Notes under the pieces: model-generated
The model's database searches: none
Told to the model about the DNA's origin: nothing
The model's input: only the letters and a program-made list of their open reading frames with translations
Shown here: one piece after another, positions 42,118 to 53,823 of the stretch
Position numbering within the stretch: position 1 is the stretch's first letter
Layout: the number at the start of each line of letters is the position of its first letter
Made by a program: the position numbers and the translations under genes
Origin: Bartonella elizabethae F9251 = ATCC 49927
GTDB lineage: Bacteria > Pseudomonadota > Alphaproteobacteria > Rhizobiales > Rhizobiaceae
Length of the DNA stretch: 64,000 bases
Reading direction: 5' to 3'
NCBI RefSeq assembly: GCF_000518165.1
Contig: NZ_JADB01000002.1
Span: 186,001 to 250,000, forward strand

Positions 42118-44532
42118 TCAATGACGAAGACAAGCACCTGTCGTTTTAGCGACATTTTCTATTACTTTTGCAGCAATTTCTTCTAGGTCTTTATCTGTCA
42201 AAGTGCGTTCAATCGGTTGAATAACAATTTCAATGGCAACAGATTTTTTATCTTCACCAAGGCTCTGATCTTCAAAAAGATCAAAAACCTGTACGGAATG
42301 AATAAGTTTTTTATCGGCTCCCTGAGCAGCACGAACAATAAGAGAAGAAGCAACCGTTTTTTCAACGATAAATGCAAAATCACGCCGCACCATTTGAAAC
42401 GGTGATAATTTCAAAGGAGGACGGCTTTTCGTTGTTTTTTTCTTTGGTTCTGGAATTTGATCTAGAAAAATTTCAAAGCCGCATAAAGGACCACTGATAT
42501 CTAATTTTTCTAAGGTCGCTGGATGAAGAACACCAAAAAAACCAAGAATAATTTTCGGACCAAGTTTTATGACACCTGAACGACCTGGATGATACCAATC
42601 AGGGGCTCCAACTTCAATCTGTACTTTTCCAACATCTATATCGCATGCTTCTAAAACGGCTAAAGCATCTGCTTTGGCATCAAAAACATCAACAGCTGTT
42701 GCATTTCCATTCCAAAAACGCCCAGCCCCTTCAAATTTCTCTGTGCCACGACGAATTCCACTTACAACACGTCGTTGTTTATCAGGGGTATCACCTTCAT
42801 AAATGCTGGAAACTTCAAACAAAGCAAGATCAGAAAAACCACGATCAGCATTTCTCTGTGCTGCCATAAGCAAACCAGGTAAAAGAGAAGGACGCATCAC
42901 TGACATATCAGCGGCAATAGGATTGACCAATTTAAGCTCTGCTTGACCTCCCCCAAAAGCCAGAGCTTGATTTTCGGAGATAAAAGACCATGTTACCGCT
43001 TCTTTCATGCCGCGATGGGTCAAAGCCAAACGGGTAGCGCGTGAACGAATTTGTGCGCATGTTAAAACTTGATCTTTTCCTTTTACGAAGTTTTCCAAAG
43101 GAATAGGTTTAATTTTATCTAACCCATAAATCCTCATGACTTCTTCCACCAAATCGGCTTTACCCATAATATCAGGGCGCCATGATGGTACTTTTACTGT
43201 AACGACATCTCCTTTTCCCTCAACGCAAAATCCAAGTTTCGTTAAAATAGAGATGACTTTTGCTGGCTCTATTTCCAAATGTGTCAAACGTTTAATTTCA
43301 GAAAAAGGAAAAGCGATTTGTTTGGTTTCTTGTTGCTGATAGCCAATAATTTTTGCCTTGGATATTTCACCACCACAAAGACGTAAAACAAATTCTGTTG
43401 CAATCTCAAGCCCTGTTTCCATAAAAGCCGGATCAACACCCCGTTCGAACCGATAACGTGCATCACTGATAAGTCCTAATGTTCGCCCTGTTTGTGCGAT
43501 GCTTTGGGCATCCCAAAGCGCCGATTCAATAATAACACGCCGTGTTGTTTCATCACAGCTTGTTTTCTCACCACCCATGATACCGGCAATCGAAACAACA
43601 CCTTCTTCATCGGCAATAACACAATCCTGAACACTCAAATGATAGATTTTTCCATTAAGTGCTTGAAGTTGTTCTCCTTCATACGCACAACGAACATACA
43701 AATTCCCTTTAATTTTGTCAGCATCAAAAACATGGAGCGGACGACCAAGGTCAAAACTGATGTAATTGGTCATGTCAACAAGCGCATTAATCGGTCTTAA
43801 ACCAATTGCATTCAAACGTTGTTGCATCCACTGTGGTGATGGACCATTTTGAACATTACGCACTTCACGCCAAGCAAAACCTAAGCATAACGATGAAGCT
43901 TGTGAAAAATCGAATGAAACATCGAGGGGTGTGTCAAAGGAAGCTTCAAATTTTGGTAAAGACAATTCTTTTAATTGCCCGATTCCAGCAGCGGCAAGAT
44001 CACGGGCCATGCCACGAACACCTGTGCAATCAGAGCGATTGGGAGTCAAACCAATATCAATGATCGGATCATCTAAACCAGCATAAGCTGCAAATTCCCC
44101 CCCAATAGGTGCATCTTCTGGAAGTTCGATAATCCCATCATGTTCACCTGATAATTCAAGCTCACCCCATGAACACATCATCCCAAAACTTTCAACACCA
44201 CGGATTTTTCCTACAGATAATGTCACATCGAGTCCTGGAATGTAAGTACTGGGTAACGCAAGAACACCAACAAGTCCTGCACGTGCATTTGGTGCTCCAC
44301 AGACAACTTGAACAGGTGTACCAGAACCTGTATCTACGGATAAAATCTGGAGTTTGTCTGCATCAGGATGTTTTACTGCCGTTAAAATTTTCGCAATCAC
44401 AAAACCTTTTAAAGAAGAACGATCATCAACATGGTCAACCTCAAGACCGATCGCTGTGAGTTTCTCACAAATTTCATCCAAAGACGCATCTGTCTCTAAG
44501 TGATCTTTTAACCACGACAAAGTAAATTTCAT
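42118..44532 (-). CDS. pheT: Phenylalanyl-tRNA synthetase beta subunit
   Basis: The 804-residue subunit forms an alpha2-beta2 enzyme with PheS that charges tRNA-Phe. An N-terminal tRNA-binding (EMAP-like) domain ([11 protein letters not shown]) is followed by the B3/B4 editing domain, B5, the catalytic-like core, and a C-terminal anticodon-binding (FDX-ACB) domain ([13 protein letters not shown]). The start at 44532 is 32 bases downstream of pheS. A strong terminator follows. Confidence 0.97.
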   Translation of the reverse strand: MKFTLSWLKDHLETDASLDEICEKLTAIGLEVDHVDDRSSLKGFVIAKILTAVKHPDADKLQILSVDTGSGTPVQVVCGAPNARAGLVGVLALPSTYIPGLDVTLSVGKIRGVESFGMMCSWGELELSGEHDGIIELPEDAPIGGEFAAYAGLDDPIIDIGLTPNRSDCTGVRGMARDLAAAGIGQLKELSLPKFEASFDTPLDVSFDFSQASSLCLGFAWREVRNVQNGPSPQWMQQRLNAIGLRPINALVDMTNYISFDLGRPLHVFDADKIKGNLYVRCAYEGEQLQALNGKIYHLSVQDCVIADEEGVVSIAGIMGGEKTSCDETTRRVIIESALWDAQSIAQTGRTLGLISDARYRFERGVDPAFMETGLEIATEFVLRLCGGEISKAKIIGYQQQETKQIAFPFSEIKRLTHLEIEPAKVISILTKLGFCVEGKGDVVTVKVPSWRPDIMGKADLVEEVMRIYGLDKIKPIPLENFVKGKDQVLTCAQIRSRATRLALTHRGMKEAVTWSFISENQALAFGGGQAELKLVNPIAADMSVMRPSLLPGLLMAAQRNADRGFSDLALFEVSSIYEGDTPDKQRRVVSGIRRGTEKFEGAGRFWNGNATAVDVFDAKADALAVLEACDIDVGKVQIEVGAPDWYHPGRSGVIKLGPKIILGFFGVLHPATLEKLDISGPLCGFEIFLDQIPEPKKKTTKSRPPLKLSPFQMVRRDFAFIVEKTVASSLIVRAAQGADKKLIHSVQVFDLFEDQSLGEDKKSVAIEIVIQPIERTLTDKDLEEIAAKVIENVAKTTGACLRH

Positions 44533-44563
44533 TTTTAAACCTCACATGAAAGCGATGATAAGA

Positions 44564-45646
44564 TCACACATTTCTATTAGGAAAAAAAGCAGGCATATCA
44601 AAGCAGCGAAAGCCATAATGGTCTAGCCAACGCAGATCAGCATCAAAAAAAGCGCGTAAATCAGGCATGCCGTATTTCAACATGGCAATACGATCAATAC
44701 CCATTCCCCATGCAAAGCCTTGATATTCATCGGGATCTAAACCAACATTTTTCAACACATGAGGATGCACCATTCCACATCCTAAAATTTCCAACCAATC
44801 CTGTCCTTCACCAAACTTTACTTCTGAACCAGAACGATCACATTGAATATCCACTTCCATAGATGGTTCAGTAAAAGGGAAAAAAGAGGGACGAAAACGC
44901 ATTTTTACTGAAGCAACTTCAAAAAACTCTTTACAAAAAGTTTCATGCAGCCACATCATATGGGCGATGGTAGAGGTTTTATCAATGACAAGACCTTCGA
45001 CCTGATGAAACATGGGCGAATGCGTTGCATCTGAATCCATACGATATGTTTTCCCAGGAATAATGATCCGTATCGGTGCTTTTTGTTTTTCTAGTGTGCG
45101 AATTTGTACAGGCGAGGTATGGGTCCGCAATAATTTGCGTTCTCCCATTTTATCAACATTAAAAAAGAAGGTATCATGCATTTCACGTGCTGGATGCCCT
45201 TCAGGAAAGTTCAATGCCGTAAAATTATAATAATCTGTTTCAATATCTGGTCCTTCTGCAAGTGAAAAACCCAATTTTGTATAAATGGCGATAATTTCTT
45301 CAATCACCTGTGAAATAGGGTGAATACGCCCCCGTTCCATAGGCGAAGAACGAACAGGCAAGGTAACATCAACCGTTTCACGAGAAAGACGGGCATTCAT
45401 TTCTTGTCTTTTGAGAAGATCACGCTTTTGCGTCCATAATTCTAAAATGCGATTTTTTAATCCATTAAGAACGGGGCCAACTTTTTGGCGCTCGCTCGCC
45501 TCCATCTTTCCTAATGCTTTTAATTTTTCAGAGATGCTGCCTTTTTTACCCAATGCTGCAATACGCACTGTTTCAAGTGCCTGTTCATCACCTGCAGCTT
45601 CTAAGGCTAAACAAATTTCTTGTTCCAGACGCTCAATATCGTTCAT
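44564..45646 (-). CDS. pheS: Phenylalanyl-tRNA synthetase alpha subunit
   Basis: The 360-residue catalytic subunit has an N-terminal coiled coil (residues 1-85) and class II motifs: motif 2 includes [17 protein letters not shown] and motif 3 [27 protein letters not shown] is the substrate-binding block. It is co-oriented with rpmI and rplT upstream, but a strong terminator lies in the 94-base gap after rplT, so pheST may have its own promoter or depend on readthrough. Confidence 0.97.
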   Translation of the reverse strand: MNDIERLEQEICLALEAAGDEQALETVRIAALGKKGSISEKLKALGKMEASERQKVGPVLNGLKNRILELWTQKRDLLKRQEMNARLSRETVDVTLPVRSSPMERGRIHPISQVIEEIIAIYTKLGFSLAEGPDIETDYYNFTALNFPEGHPAREMHDTFFFNVDKMGERKLLRTHTSPVQIRTLEKQKAPIRIIIPGKTYRMDSDATHSPMFHQVEGLVIDKTSTIAHMMWLHETFCKEFFEVASVKMRFRPSFFPFTEPSMEVDIQCDRSGSEVKFGEGQDWLEILGCGMVHPHVLKNVGLDPDEYQGFAWGMGIDRIAMLKYGMPDLRAFFDADLRWLDHYGFRCFDMPAFFPNRNV

Positions 45647-45664
45647 ATTTTTGCCTATTTTTTA

Positions 45665-45700
45665 ATAAAAAAAACCCGCACTCGCAATAGCCAGTACGGG
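45665..45700 (-). terminator. Intrinsic terminator/attenuator between rplT and pheS
   Basis: On the minus strand CCCGTACT...AGTGCGGG (8 bp with one G-U) is directly followed by eight T residues. It stands 40 bases past the rplT stop and about 20 bases before the pheS start. Confidence 0.88.
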
Positions 45701-45739
45701 ACCTCGAATAAATGAATGCTTTAAGAGAACACGACTGGC

Positions 45740-46141
45740 TTACTTGACAGCGCTTTCAAAAGCATTGGGCGTTGTGTCTTTTAGATATTCTAAAGCTTTT
45801 TTTGCCGAAGCAACTAAAGCAGAAAATGCTTCTGCCTCATAGATTGCTATATCTGAAAGAACTTTACGATCAACTTCAATACCGGCTTTTGATAAGCCAT
45901 CAATAAAACGTCCATACGTTAAACCTTCTGCACGAACAGCCGCATTAATTCTCTGAATCCACAAAGCGCGGAAAGTACGCTTTCTATTTTTGCGATCACG
46001 ATAAGCATATTGCTTTGAACGATCAACGGCTGCCTTAGCAGCACGAATGGTATTTTTACGCCGACCGTAAAAGCCTTCCGCTTGTTTAAGAACTTTTTTG
46101 TGCTTAGCGTGTGCTGTCACACCTCTTTTCACACGTGCCAT
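45740..46141 (-). CDS. rplT: 50S ribosomal protein L20
   Basis: The 133-residue protein binds 23S rRNA early in large-subunit assembly. It starts [20 protein letters not shown], contains [14 protein letters not shown] and [14 protein letters not shown], and is highly basic. It follows rpmI after 33 bases. In E. coli L20 represses rpmI-rplT translation; conservation of that here is not shown. Confidence 0.98.
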   Translation of the reverse strand: MARVKRGVTAHAKHKKVLKQAEGFYGRRKNTIRAAKAAVDRSKQYAYRDRKNRKRTFRALWIQRINAAVRAEGLTYGRFIDGLSKAGIEVDRKVLSDIAIYEAEAFSALVASAKKALEYLKDTTPNAFESAVK

Positions 46142-46174
46142 GTTATAATCTCCTCAAAATCAAAAGCGCAAGGT

Positions 46175-46378
46175 TTAATGACCATTCGGCAAATAATGCT
46201 GAATAACTTTTTTAGCATCTTGTTCACACAAAACCATTGTTCCACGTGCATCGCGAATAAATTTATTCGAACGCTTAATCATGCCGTGGCGTTTACCGGC
46301 GGCTGCTACTTTAATTTTGCCTGACGCAGTGATTTTAAACCGCTTTTTAGCGGATGATTTGGTCTTCATCTTGGGCAT
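46175..46378 (-). CDS. rpmI: 50S ribosomal protein L35
   Basis: The 67-residue basic protein begins [20 protein letters not shown] and contains [23 protein letters not shown] 46378 is preceded by GGAGTAGCAAA. The open frame extends 47 codons upstream through a hairpin-rich leader, but that sequence is not conserved L35. First gene of rpmI-rplT. Confidence 0.97.
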   Translation of the reverse strand: MPKMKTKSSAKKRFKITASGKIKVAAAGKRHGMIKRSNKFIRDARGTMVLCEQDAKKVIQHYLPNGH

Positions 46379-46510
46379 TTTGCTACTCCATACATTAATT
46401 AATTCAATCGAATATATTATCCATTCAAGCGGACCAACACTTGAATAAGCATTTAAACAGCCACGGCATGCCCTGCCGGGCGGTTCTCCAGAGGTGTTCT
46501 CATAAGCTAG
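46379..46510 (-). promoter_or_regulatory. Candidate structured leader of rpmI-rplT
   Basis: Two stems stand out: ATTCAAG/CTTGAAT at 46423-46446 (10-base loop) and CGGCA/TGCCG near 46464-46478, within a GC-rich patch (GCCCGGCAGGG) unusual for this genome. The position fits an autoregulatory r-protein leader. Confidence 0.4.
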
Positions 46511-46534
46511 TATACACAAAATAGCAAGAGCATA

Positions 46535-47296
46535 TTACAAAAAAATTGGCGCTCCATTGCCTTGAATTTCAACCAAAGGTGCCGGAATAGCATTTGTTTT
46601 GCTTGCGGCTTTACAGAGATCCGCAATAATACATTGCCTACATTGTGCTTTACGTGCTTGGCAGATGTAACGCCCATGCAAAATTAGCCAATGATGCGCA
46701 TGACGAAGATAATGAATCGGTATAATTTTTAATAATTTTTTCTCAACAATCTCTGGTGTTTTGCCAGGTGCCAAACCAAGACGATTGCTTAAGCGAAAAA
46801 TATGTGTATCGACCGCCAAGGTAGGTTGACCGAAAGCAACATTCAAAACGACATTAGCTGTTTTGCGCCCCACGCCTGGAAGGGCCATAAGTGCTTCACG
46901 GGTATCAGGGACTTGACCACCATATTGCTCCATTAAACAGTTGCAAAGTGCATAAACATTGCGTGCTTTTGCACGCCAAAGACCAATTGAACGGATATGA
47001 TGTGCTATTTCTTCTTCTCCTAATGCAACCATTTTTTCCGGTTGATCCGCAAGGCGAAAGAGTTCTTTTGTCGCTTTATTAACGCTTACATCTGTCGCTT
47101 GAGCTGAAAGAACAACGGCAATCAATAGTGTAAAAGTGTTTATATAGTTAAGATCACTCTTAGGTGTCGGGCGTTGCACAGAAAAACGGCGAAATATTTC
47201 TGCAATTTCATCTTTATTATATAATATACCAGATAAATTTCGCACTTTTGATAATTTTATGGTATTTCGAGGTATTTTTATGTTACTTTGAGCCAT
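46535..47296 (-). CDS. nth: Endonuclease III (DNA glycosylase/AP lyase)
   Basis: The 253-residue base-excision repair enzyme removes oxidised pyrimidines. The helix-hairpin-helix LPGVGRKTANVVLNVA contains catalytic Lys145, and catalytic Asp163 is in AVDTHIFRLS. The C-terminal 4Fe-4S loop is Cys-x6-Cys-x2-Cys-x5-Cys (CQARKAQCRQCIIADLC). An N-terminal extension of about 25 residues precedes the usual start; an internal start is possible. It is divergent from hsp20. Confidence 0.95.
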   Translation of the reverse strand: MAQSNIKIPRNTIKLSKVRNLSGILYNKDEIAEIFRRFSVQRPTPKSDLNYINTFTLLIAVVLSAQATDVSVNKATKELFRLADQPEKMVALGEEEIAHHIRSIGLWRAKARNVYALCNCLMEQYGGQVPDTREALMALPGVGRKTANVVLNVAFGQPTLAVDTHIFRLSNRLGLAPGKTPEIVEKKLLKIIPIHYLRHAHHWLILHGRYICQARKAQCRQCIIADLCKAASKTNAIPAPLVEIQGNGAPIFL

Positions 47297-47317
47297 GGAA
47301 CTCTCTTAATCTTCTCT

Positions 47318-47346
47318 CTTGAAGTTATCATTTACGCTCGCCATAT
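47318..47346 (+). promoter_or_regulatory. Sigma-32 (RpoH) promoter of hsp20
   Basis: CTTGAAG at 47318 and CGCCATAT at 47339, separated by 14-15 bases, match the RpoH consensus closely. The start codon of the heat-shock gene is about 70 bases downstream. Confidence 0.7.
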
Positions 47347-47416
47347 GAGAAGAATGCAGCGAACACTTTATATAGGGTTTGGTTAAGTCAAGCCGCTTTA
47401 AAGAGGATACTCATGA

Positions 47417-47848
47417 ATGACACATGTGACATCTTTCTCCAATCCTTTTCTTTTAGGATTTGAAACCGTAGAAAAAATATTACAACGTATCGGTAAAGCT
47501 GATGAGGCTTACCCAGCCTATAATATTGAACGTTTACATAAAAACGATGATGCAAATCATATCCGGATAACTTTAGCTGTTGCTGGATTTAAGATTAATC
47601 ATCTTAATATTTTGCTCGATGATAATCAATTAGTTATTCATGGTAAACAAACAGACAATCAAAATCATCAATATTTATATCGCGGTATAGCGGCGCGGCA
47701 GTTCCAGCGGACCTTTGTTCTTGCGGAAGGGATGAATGTTACAAATGCCGAGTTGAAAAATGGTCTTTTATCAATTAATCTGTATCAACAAAAACTAAAA
47801 AAAGAAATAAAACAGATTCCAATTAAAGTCAGTAATGGTGAGTCATAA
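47417..47848 (+). CDS. Small heat-shock protein, Hsp20/IbpA family
   Basis: The 143-residue alpha-crystallin-type chaperone holds unfolding proteins for DnaK. It begins with the rhizobial type NPFLLGFETVEKIL and YPAYNIERL, contains a beta-sandwich core (IRITLAVAGFKINHLNILLD), and carries the GLLSINL version of the conserved (A/G)xLxxxL motif near the C-terminus. A GAGGA lies before the start and a good RpoH promoter is present. The DUF1150 gene follows by 26 bases. Confidence 0.93.
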   Translation: MTHVTSFSNPFLLGFETVEKILQRIGKADEAYPAYNIERLHKNDDANHIRITLAVAGFKINHLNILLDDNQLVIHGKQTDNQNHQYLYRGIAARQFQRTFVLAEGMNVTNAELKNGLLSINLYQQKLKKEIKQIPIKVSNGES

Positions 47849-47874
47849 AAGTTAAGGCGTAAAGGAACAGTGAA

Positions 47875-48126
47875 ATGGGAGAACATAAACAAAGCTTATC
47901 GTTTCAGAATACGTCCTACTCTGATGCGGGACAGATTGCTTATTTAAAAAAGGTTTGTACAGATGATCTGGCTAAAAACTTTCCAGATCTTCCTCCCATG
48001 ACTCCAGGCATTACCATATGGGCGCTTTTTGGTGAAACAGGTTATCCGATCATTTTATCCGATGAGCGCTCTATTGCTCTTGCTGGAGCCAATGAGCACG
48101 AACTCCAAATTGTCACTCTACACTAG
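47875..48126 (+). CDS. DUF1150 family protein
   Basis: The 83-residue soluble protein ends in the family core ALFGETGYPIILSDERSIAL. Its usual partner in Rhizobiales is an Hsp20 gene, as here (26-base spacing), so it is probably induced with it. Function unknown; a role in the same stress response is inferred from context only. No membrane segment or cofactor motif is visible. Confidence 0.88.
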   Translation: MGEHKQSLSFQNTSYSDAGQIAYLKKVCTDDLAKNFPDLPPMTPGITIWALFGETGYPIILSDERSIALAGANEHELQIVTLH

Positions 48127-48715
48127 ATTGCGCTTTACGAGAAAAAACTTAAGCTCTTTTAAATTCTATCCGTTTTTTCTCAATTAAGGGTATTGAGCTG
48201 TATTTCTCTTTAGAATAAGTGTAAAGGGAGTGGTTCTCTATAAGTGTATTCATTTATGGGGCTTTGATACCATTCACCGGTTTGATTTGGAATATCACTA
48301 TGGAGGCTTTTAAAAGTCATAAAGCTTAAAGTGTAAGGATATGGTAAGTTTTACCATTAGGCCTTCATATTCTTCACCCATTAGGTTGTTCTCTGATACC
48401 AGAAGTTACGCAAACAGATAGATGCCAATATACGCGCTAAATCTAGCATATAAAAGTCTGGAAGAATTTGTGCTGCGTTGAACCGTTTTGACACTTGTTT
48501 CAAACATGCATTTATGCTGGGATTAGATGTTGATTAACAGGTCATAGAAAAATAAAAGCTTTGTGTCTTTATGAGGAAGTTTATGCAGGGCTTCTAATTT
48601 TGTGCTTCAAATGCTTCAGTACAAGGTATTTTTCTTTTTTGAATATTAAAGCTCTTGTTTTTATAGTGAAGTTACAGCACAACAAGCAAAATGAAATTAT
48701 TTGAGGGGAAAAATA
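48127..48715. other. Intergenic region upstream of ilvD
   Basis: About 590 bases. I checked for remnants and recognised none. The ilvD ribosome binding site (TTTGAGGGG) ends the region; no terminator for the hsp20-DUF1150 pair was clear. Confidence 0.5.
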
Positions 48716-50554
48716 ATGCCTTCTTACCGTTCAAGAATATCGACACACGGGCGTAATATGGCGGGAGCTCGCGGTCTTTGGCGTGCAACAGGGATGAAAG
48801 ATGCGGATTTCGGTAAACCCATTATTGCGATTGCAAATTCTTTTACACAATTTGTACCAGGGCACGTCCATTTAAAAGATCTTGGACAATTGGTTGCACA
48901 CCAGATAGCCATTTCCGGTGGTGTAGCAAAAGAGTTTAACACCATTGCTGTCGATGATGGAATTGCCATGGGACACGATGGAATGCTCTATTCTTTACCC
49001 TCACGTGAAATCATTGCTGATTCTGTAGAGTATATGGTCAACGCCCATTGTGCGGATGCTCTTGTCTGCATTTCTAATTGTGACAAAATTACACCTGGAA
49101 TGTTAATGGCTGCTTTACGGTTAAATATTCCAACAATCTTTGTTTCAGGCGGTCCTATGGAAGCCGGTAAGATTAAATGGAAAGATCAAGATTTAAGGGT
49201 TGATTTGGTTGATGCTATGGTCGCCGCCGCTTCAGAACAGAACTCAGAAGAAGAAGTTGCTGAAATGGAGCGTGCTGCTTGTCCTACATGTGGTTCTTGT
49301 TCAGGAATGTTTACGGCCAATTCCATGAATTGCTTAACAGAAGCCTTAGGGCTTTCGCTTCCCGGAAATGGATCAGTGCTCGCAACGCATGCAGATCGAC
49401 GGATGCTTTTTGAAGAAGCTGGAAGGCAGATTATTGCATTGGTCAAGCGTTATTATGAAAGAAATGATGAAACAGTTTTGCCACGCTCTATTGCCTCACG
49501 CAGGGCTTTTGAAAATGCTATGACCGTTGATATTGCCATGGGAGGATCAACCAATACGGTACTGCACCTTTTAGCTGCGGCGCAAGAAGGTGAGGTGGAT
49601 TTTACCATGACGGATATTGATCACCTTTCACGTCGTGTTCCAGTTTTATGCAAGGTTGCTCCTGCTGTTGCAAATGTCCATATGGAAGATGTTCATCGCG
49701 CGGGTGGTATTATGGGGCTTTTAGGCGAATTGGATGCGGCGGGACTCATTGATACCTCAGTTTATACGGTTCACGCAAAAACCATGAAAGAAGCTCTTGA
49801 TCATTGGGATGTAAAACAAACCAATGAATCAACAGTTTGTGCATTTTATCGTGCTGCTCCAGGGGGGATTCCAACACAGACAGCTTTTAGCCAATCTTGT
49901 CGCTATGAGACTCTTGATCTTGATCGTGAAAAAGGTGTGATTCGCAATAGGGAACATGCCTATTCACAAGATGGAGGATTGGCAGTTCTTTATGGAAATA
50001 TTGCTAAAGATGGCTGTATTGTAAAAACAGCAGGTGTTGATCAATCAATTTTAACTTTTAAAGGTCCAGCAAGAATTTTTGAAAGCCAAGATTCAGCGGT
50101 TTCAGCAATCTTAAATGATAGAATTAAATCAGGTGAAATTGTTTTAATCCGTTATGAAGGACCACGTGGGGGGCCTGGAATGCAAGAAATGCTTTATCCA
50201 ACCAGTTATCTTAAGTCTAAAGGATTGGGTAAGGTCTGTGCACTTGTGACAGATGGACGTTTTTCAGGGGGAAGCTCAGGGCTTTCGATAGGACATGTTT
50301 CACCAGAAGCGGCTGAAGGAGGAGAAATTGCGTTGGTGGAAGAAGGGGATATCATAGAAATTGACATTCCAAACCGTAGTATTCATATGTTGGTTGATGA
50401 TGCTGAGATGAAGAAGCGTCGTGCTAAGATGGAAGCAAAAGGAAAAGATGCTTGGCAGCCGGTTGAGAAGCGCCAGCGCAAAGTTTCAAAGGCTCTTAAA
50501 GCCTATGCTGCAATGACGACATCTGCTGCAAAGGGTGCGGTTCGTAGCATATGA
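48716..50554 (+). CDS. ilvD: Dihydroxy-acid dehydratase
   Basis: The 612-residue Fe-S enzyme makes branched-chain 2-oxoacids in valine, isoleucine and pantothenate synthesis. Cluster Cys residues occur in [11 protein letters not shown] and [36 protein letters not shown] is the C-terminal signature. Start 48716 ([20 protein letters not shown]) follows GAGGGG. No other ilv gene is visible, so in this window it stands alone. Confidence 0.96.
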   Translation: MPSYRSRISTHGRNMAGARGLWRATGMKDADFGKPIIAIANSFTQFVPGHVHLKDLGQLVAHQIAISGGVAKEFNTIAVDDGIAMGHDGMLYSLPSREIIADSVEYMVNAHCADALVCISNCDKITPGMLMAALRLNIPTIFVSGGPMEAGKIKWKDQDLRVDLVDAMVAAASEQNSEEEVAEMERAACPTCGSCSGMFTANSMNCLTEALGLSLPGNGSVLATHADRRMLFEEAGRQIIALVKRYYERNDETVLPRSIASRRAFENAMTVDIAMGGSTNTVLHLLAAAQEGEVDFTMTDIDHLSRRVPVLCKVAPAVANVHMEDVHRAGGIMGLLGELDAAGLIDTSVYTVHAKTMKEALDHWDVKQTNESTVCAFYRAAPGGIPTQTAFSQSCRYETLDLDREKGVIRNREHAYSQDGGLAVLYGNIAKDGCIVKTAGVDQSILTFKGPARIFESQDSAVSAILNDRIKSGEIVLIRYEGPRGGPGMQEMLYPTSYLKSKGLGKVCALVTDGRFSGGSSGLSIGHVSPEAAEGGEIALVEEGDIIEIDIPNRSIHMLVDDAEMKKRRAKMEAKGKDAWQPVEKRQRKVSKALKAYAAMTTSAAKGAVRSI

Positions 50555-50893
50555 TTACGTTAAAGGTTCGGTTTAGGGAAAATGAACGGCGTGATAAGAG
50601 ATTGAGTAAGTCTTTTTTCTAATATTCCAAGCTGATTATTTTACCTTGCTCTGGAAAAATATTTTAAACTAGGGAGTATAGGGTACATAAGGTTTTTGAG
50701 AGAGAAGTAAAAATACAGTGCTATGATTGTTAGATTTTACAGGAAAATAAACAATTGGTTTGAGGAAATATCTATATACTTGCTTTCTTTATATGCGTTT
50801 AATGCTTTTTAACAGATTTTACATGAAAACGCTGATAATAGTGTGCAAAATCTAATATGCATGAGAACAATCAAGAAAAAATACAGTGTTGGC
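50555..50893. other. Intergenic region between ilvD and mutS
   Basis: This 339-base convergent gap is AT-rich. I see no gene and no clear terminator. Confidence 0.5.
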
Positions 50894-53626
50894 CTATAAA
50901 AGATTATTTTTTTCCAGTTGTTTGAGGTGATAAATTGCTTCTAAAGCTTGTTTAGGAGAGAGCTCATCGGGATGAATATTTTTTAAAGCTTCGTGAAGGA
51001 CATCGTGTTTGTTGCTTTTTTCGTTGAGGTGAGAGGTTGCTTTAAGTGAAAAGAGCGGTAAATCATCAATGAGTTTATGTCCTTTTTCCGCCATTTCACC
51101 TTGTTCTAATTGATGGAGGACATCTGTCGCTCGTGTAATAACAGCTGGAGGAAGCCCAGCAAGCTTTGCAACTTGTACACCGTAAGATCGGTCAGCGGCT
51201 CCTGGTGTCACTTCATGGAGAAAAACCACATCACCATTCCAATTTTTAACTTTCATGGTTACATTATGCAGTCTGTCAAGTTTTTCGGTAAGAGCAGTCA
51301 TTTCATGAAAATGGGTAGCGAGAATAGCACGACAATGGTTAACTTCATGGAGGTATTCAACGGCTGCCCAAGCAATGGAAAGCCCATCAAAGGTTGATGT
51401 TCCACGTCCTATTTCATCAAGAATAACAAGAGAATGGTGACTTGCATGATTGAGAATCGTTGCTGTTTCAACCATTTCCATCATAAAGGTTGAGCGCCCC
51501 CGAGCAAGATCATCGGAAGCCCCAACACGACTAAACAGACGATCAACAACGCCAATATGCGCTGAAGTTGCTGGAACAAAGGATCCCATTTGTGCCATAA
51601 TAGCAATAAGTGCATTTTGCCGCAAAAAAGTTGATTTTCCTCCCATATTAGGTCCTGTTAAAAGCCAAATTGCCGCATATTGCTGATTTTCTTGCACAGA
51701 GAGATCACAATGATTGGCAACAAAGGGCTCGGCTGCTTGTTTGCGGAGTGCTTGCTCAACAACAGGATGGCGACCTGCGGTGATATGAAAGGTTAGTGAA
51801 TGATCAATTTTAGGGCGGCAATATCCTTGTTCTTCAGCTAGATGCGCTAAAGCGACAGAAACATCTAAAATAGCAAGGGCTTCAGCGGCTTTACGGATAA
51901 AATCAACGTGTTCGATAATTTCTTGAACAAGCGTATCAAAGATCTCCAGTTCAAGTGTCAAGGCGTGGTTTGCAGCATGGGCAATACGGCTTTCAAGATC
52001 AGCAAGTTCTGTTGTCGTAAAACGCATCGCATTTGCCATTGTTTGCCGATGAATAAAACGTGCTTTGGCTTGTGGATTATTTGTAAGGGCAGATGCTTGT
52101 ATATTGGTGACTTCAATGAAATAGCCTAGAATATTATTATGCTTTATTTTGAGCGTCTTAATATCTGTTTCTTGAGCATATTGCGCTTGAAGTCCAGCAA
52201 TGACACGGCGTGATTCATCGCGTAAGGCACGCATTTCATCGAGCTCTTGATGATAATTGGAACGAACAAAACCACCATCACGTTTAAGCAGAGGCAGATC
52301 ATCAGCCAATGCTTGGTCTAAATGGCAATGTAAAGCAACGGGGAGATTTGAAAACACCTGTTTTATATCACTTATTTCTTGAGGTAGGAGCTCATGATTA
52401 AGAAGCAGATGAATTTCATGAATGATTTCAAAGCCACGTTGAATCGTTGCCATATCACGGGGACCTCCTCGTCCAAGAGCCAAACGTGAAACAGCCCGCG
52501 GCATATCTGGTCCTCCTTTTAAAGTGAGCTTTATCGCTTCTGCAAGAGAAGGATTACGGAGAAAAAAATCGATAGAATCTAAACGCGTGTCAATAGCAGA
52601 AGGGGTGGTAAGAGGAGCAATAAGGCGATCAATGAGAAGGCGAGAGCCTCCTCCTGTTACAGTGCGATCAATAGCTTTTAATAAGCTTCCATCCCGTTGA
52701 CCTGATGTTGTTCGAATAAGCTCAAGGCTTAGTCTGGTTGCAGCATCAATAAAAAGGGTAGCGCTTTCATTTTGGCGCTCAGGTTGCATGAGGGGAGGAC
52801 GATGTGTGATTTGTGTTTTTTCGATATAACGAATAGCAGCTATGATGGCAGAGAGTTCACAGCGTGAATAATCGGCAACACCTTCAAGCGTTGAAAGTTT
52901 AAAATAAGTGCAAATATCGCGTTCAGCAGTGAGGGTATCAAAAAGACACGCCGGTTGAGGTGAAACGATACGATCAAGAACATTAAAAAGTGATTTGTGC
53001 GATTGATCATGAAAAAAGGAATCAGCAACAATGATTTCTTGTGGATCGACACGCATAATATCGGCCAAAAGTTTTTCTTGGCGGCTTTCAGTTACACGAA
53101 ATATGCCTGTTGAGATATCAATCCAAGAAAGGGCAAATTCTTCTCCATCACTGGTTTTTATACGAGAAAGTGTCATCAAATAATTTGCGCGTGTTGGATC
53201 AAGGAGTTTTTCTTCTGTTATTGTTCCAGGGGTTACAAGGCGAACAACATCACGCCGAACAACAGATTTTGAGCCGCGTTTTTTTGCCTCAGCAGGATCT
53301 TCTGTTTGTTCACAAACAGCAACGCGATACCCACAAGCAATCAATTTTTGTAAATAATCATCTGCAGCATGAACGGGAACACCGCACATAGGAATATCTT
53401 GCCCTAAATGTTTTCCACGTGCTGTGAGAGTGATTCCTAAAGCCTGAGCAGCTTCAATTGCATCATTAAAAAAGAGTTCATAAAAATCCCCCATTCGGTA
53501 AAAAAGAAGAGAATCATGATGGACGGCTTTGATTTCTATGTATTGCTCCATCATTGGTGTAAGACGTTCTTGAGAGGAAGCAGGCTGTGGAATTAAATTA
53601 TTTTTATGATCGTTTTTTTTATCCAT
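50894..53626 (-). CDS. mutS: DNA mismatch repair protein MutS
   Basis: The 910-residue ATPase recognises mismatches. The N-terminal mismatch-binding domain contains the [20 protein letters not shown]...GDFYELF block with the usual Phe-x-Glu. The ATPase domain has Walker [15 protein letters not shown], Walker [16 protein letters not shown] and [12 protein letters not shown]-terminal region ends with [19 protein letters not shown], the tetramerisation-type tail. It is full-length, so mismatch repair recognition is intact here. It is divergent from maeB. Confidence 0.97.
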   Translation of the reverse strand: MDKKNDHKNNLIPQPASSQERLTPMMEQYIEIKAVHHDSLLFYRMGDFYELFFNDAIEAAQALGITLTARGKHLGQDIPMCGVPVHAADDYLQKLIACGYRVAVCEQTEDPAEAKKRGSKSVVRRDVVRLVTPGTITEEKLLDPTRANYLMTLSRIKTSDGEEFALSWIDISTGIFRVTESRQEKLLADIMRVDPQEIIVADSFFHDQSHKSLFNVLDRIVSPQPACLFDTLTAERDICTYFKLSTLEGVADYSRCELSAIIAAIRYIEKTQITHRPPLMQPERQNESATLFIDAATRLSLELIRTTSGQRDGSLLKAIDRTVTGGGSRLLIDRLIAPLTTPSAIDTRLDSIDFFLRNPSLAEAIKLTLKGGPDMPRAVSRLALGRGGPRDMATIQRGFEIIHEIHLLLNHELLPQEISDIKQVFSNLPVALHCHLDQALADDLPLLKRDGGFVRSNYHQELDEMRALRDESRRVIAGLQAQYAQETDIKTLKIKHNNILGYFIEVTNIQASALTNNPQAKARFIHRQTMANAMRFTTTELADLESRIAHAANHALTLELEIFDTLVQEIIEHVDFIRKAAEALAILDVSVALAHLAEEQGYCRPKIDHSLTFHITAGRHPVVEQALRKQAAEPFVANHCDLSVQENQQYAAIWLLTGPNMGGKSTFLRQNALIAIMAQMGSFVPATSAHIGVVDRLFSRVGASDDLARGRSTFMMEMVETATILNHASHHSLVILDEIGRGTSTFDGLSIAWAAVEYLHEVNHCRAILATHFHEMTALTEKLDRLHNVTMKVKNWNGDVVFLHEVTPGAADRSYGVQVAKLAGLPPAVITRATDVLHQLEQGEMAEKGHKLIDDLPLFSLKATSHLNEKSNKHDVLHEALKNIHPDELSPKQALEAIYHLKQLEKNNLL

Positions 53627-53823
53627 TTTTACGTGGCCTGTTCCCTTATCAGTGAAGCTTTTACTCTTTTTTGTTTACTTCGACATTTATTTATCTCTAA
53701 ATTGAAACGTATCATCAGATTTGCTAAGGCAAAGAATAGCGATTTCTAACATATGAATCAAATTGAATGACTATAAGCATTATCAAGCAAAATTTACACT
53801 GTTTTTGGAGAAAATAAAGTGAG

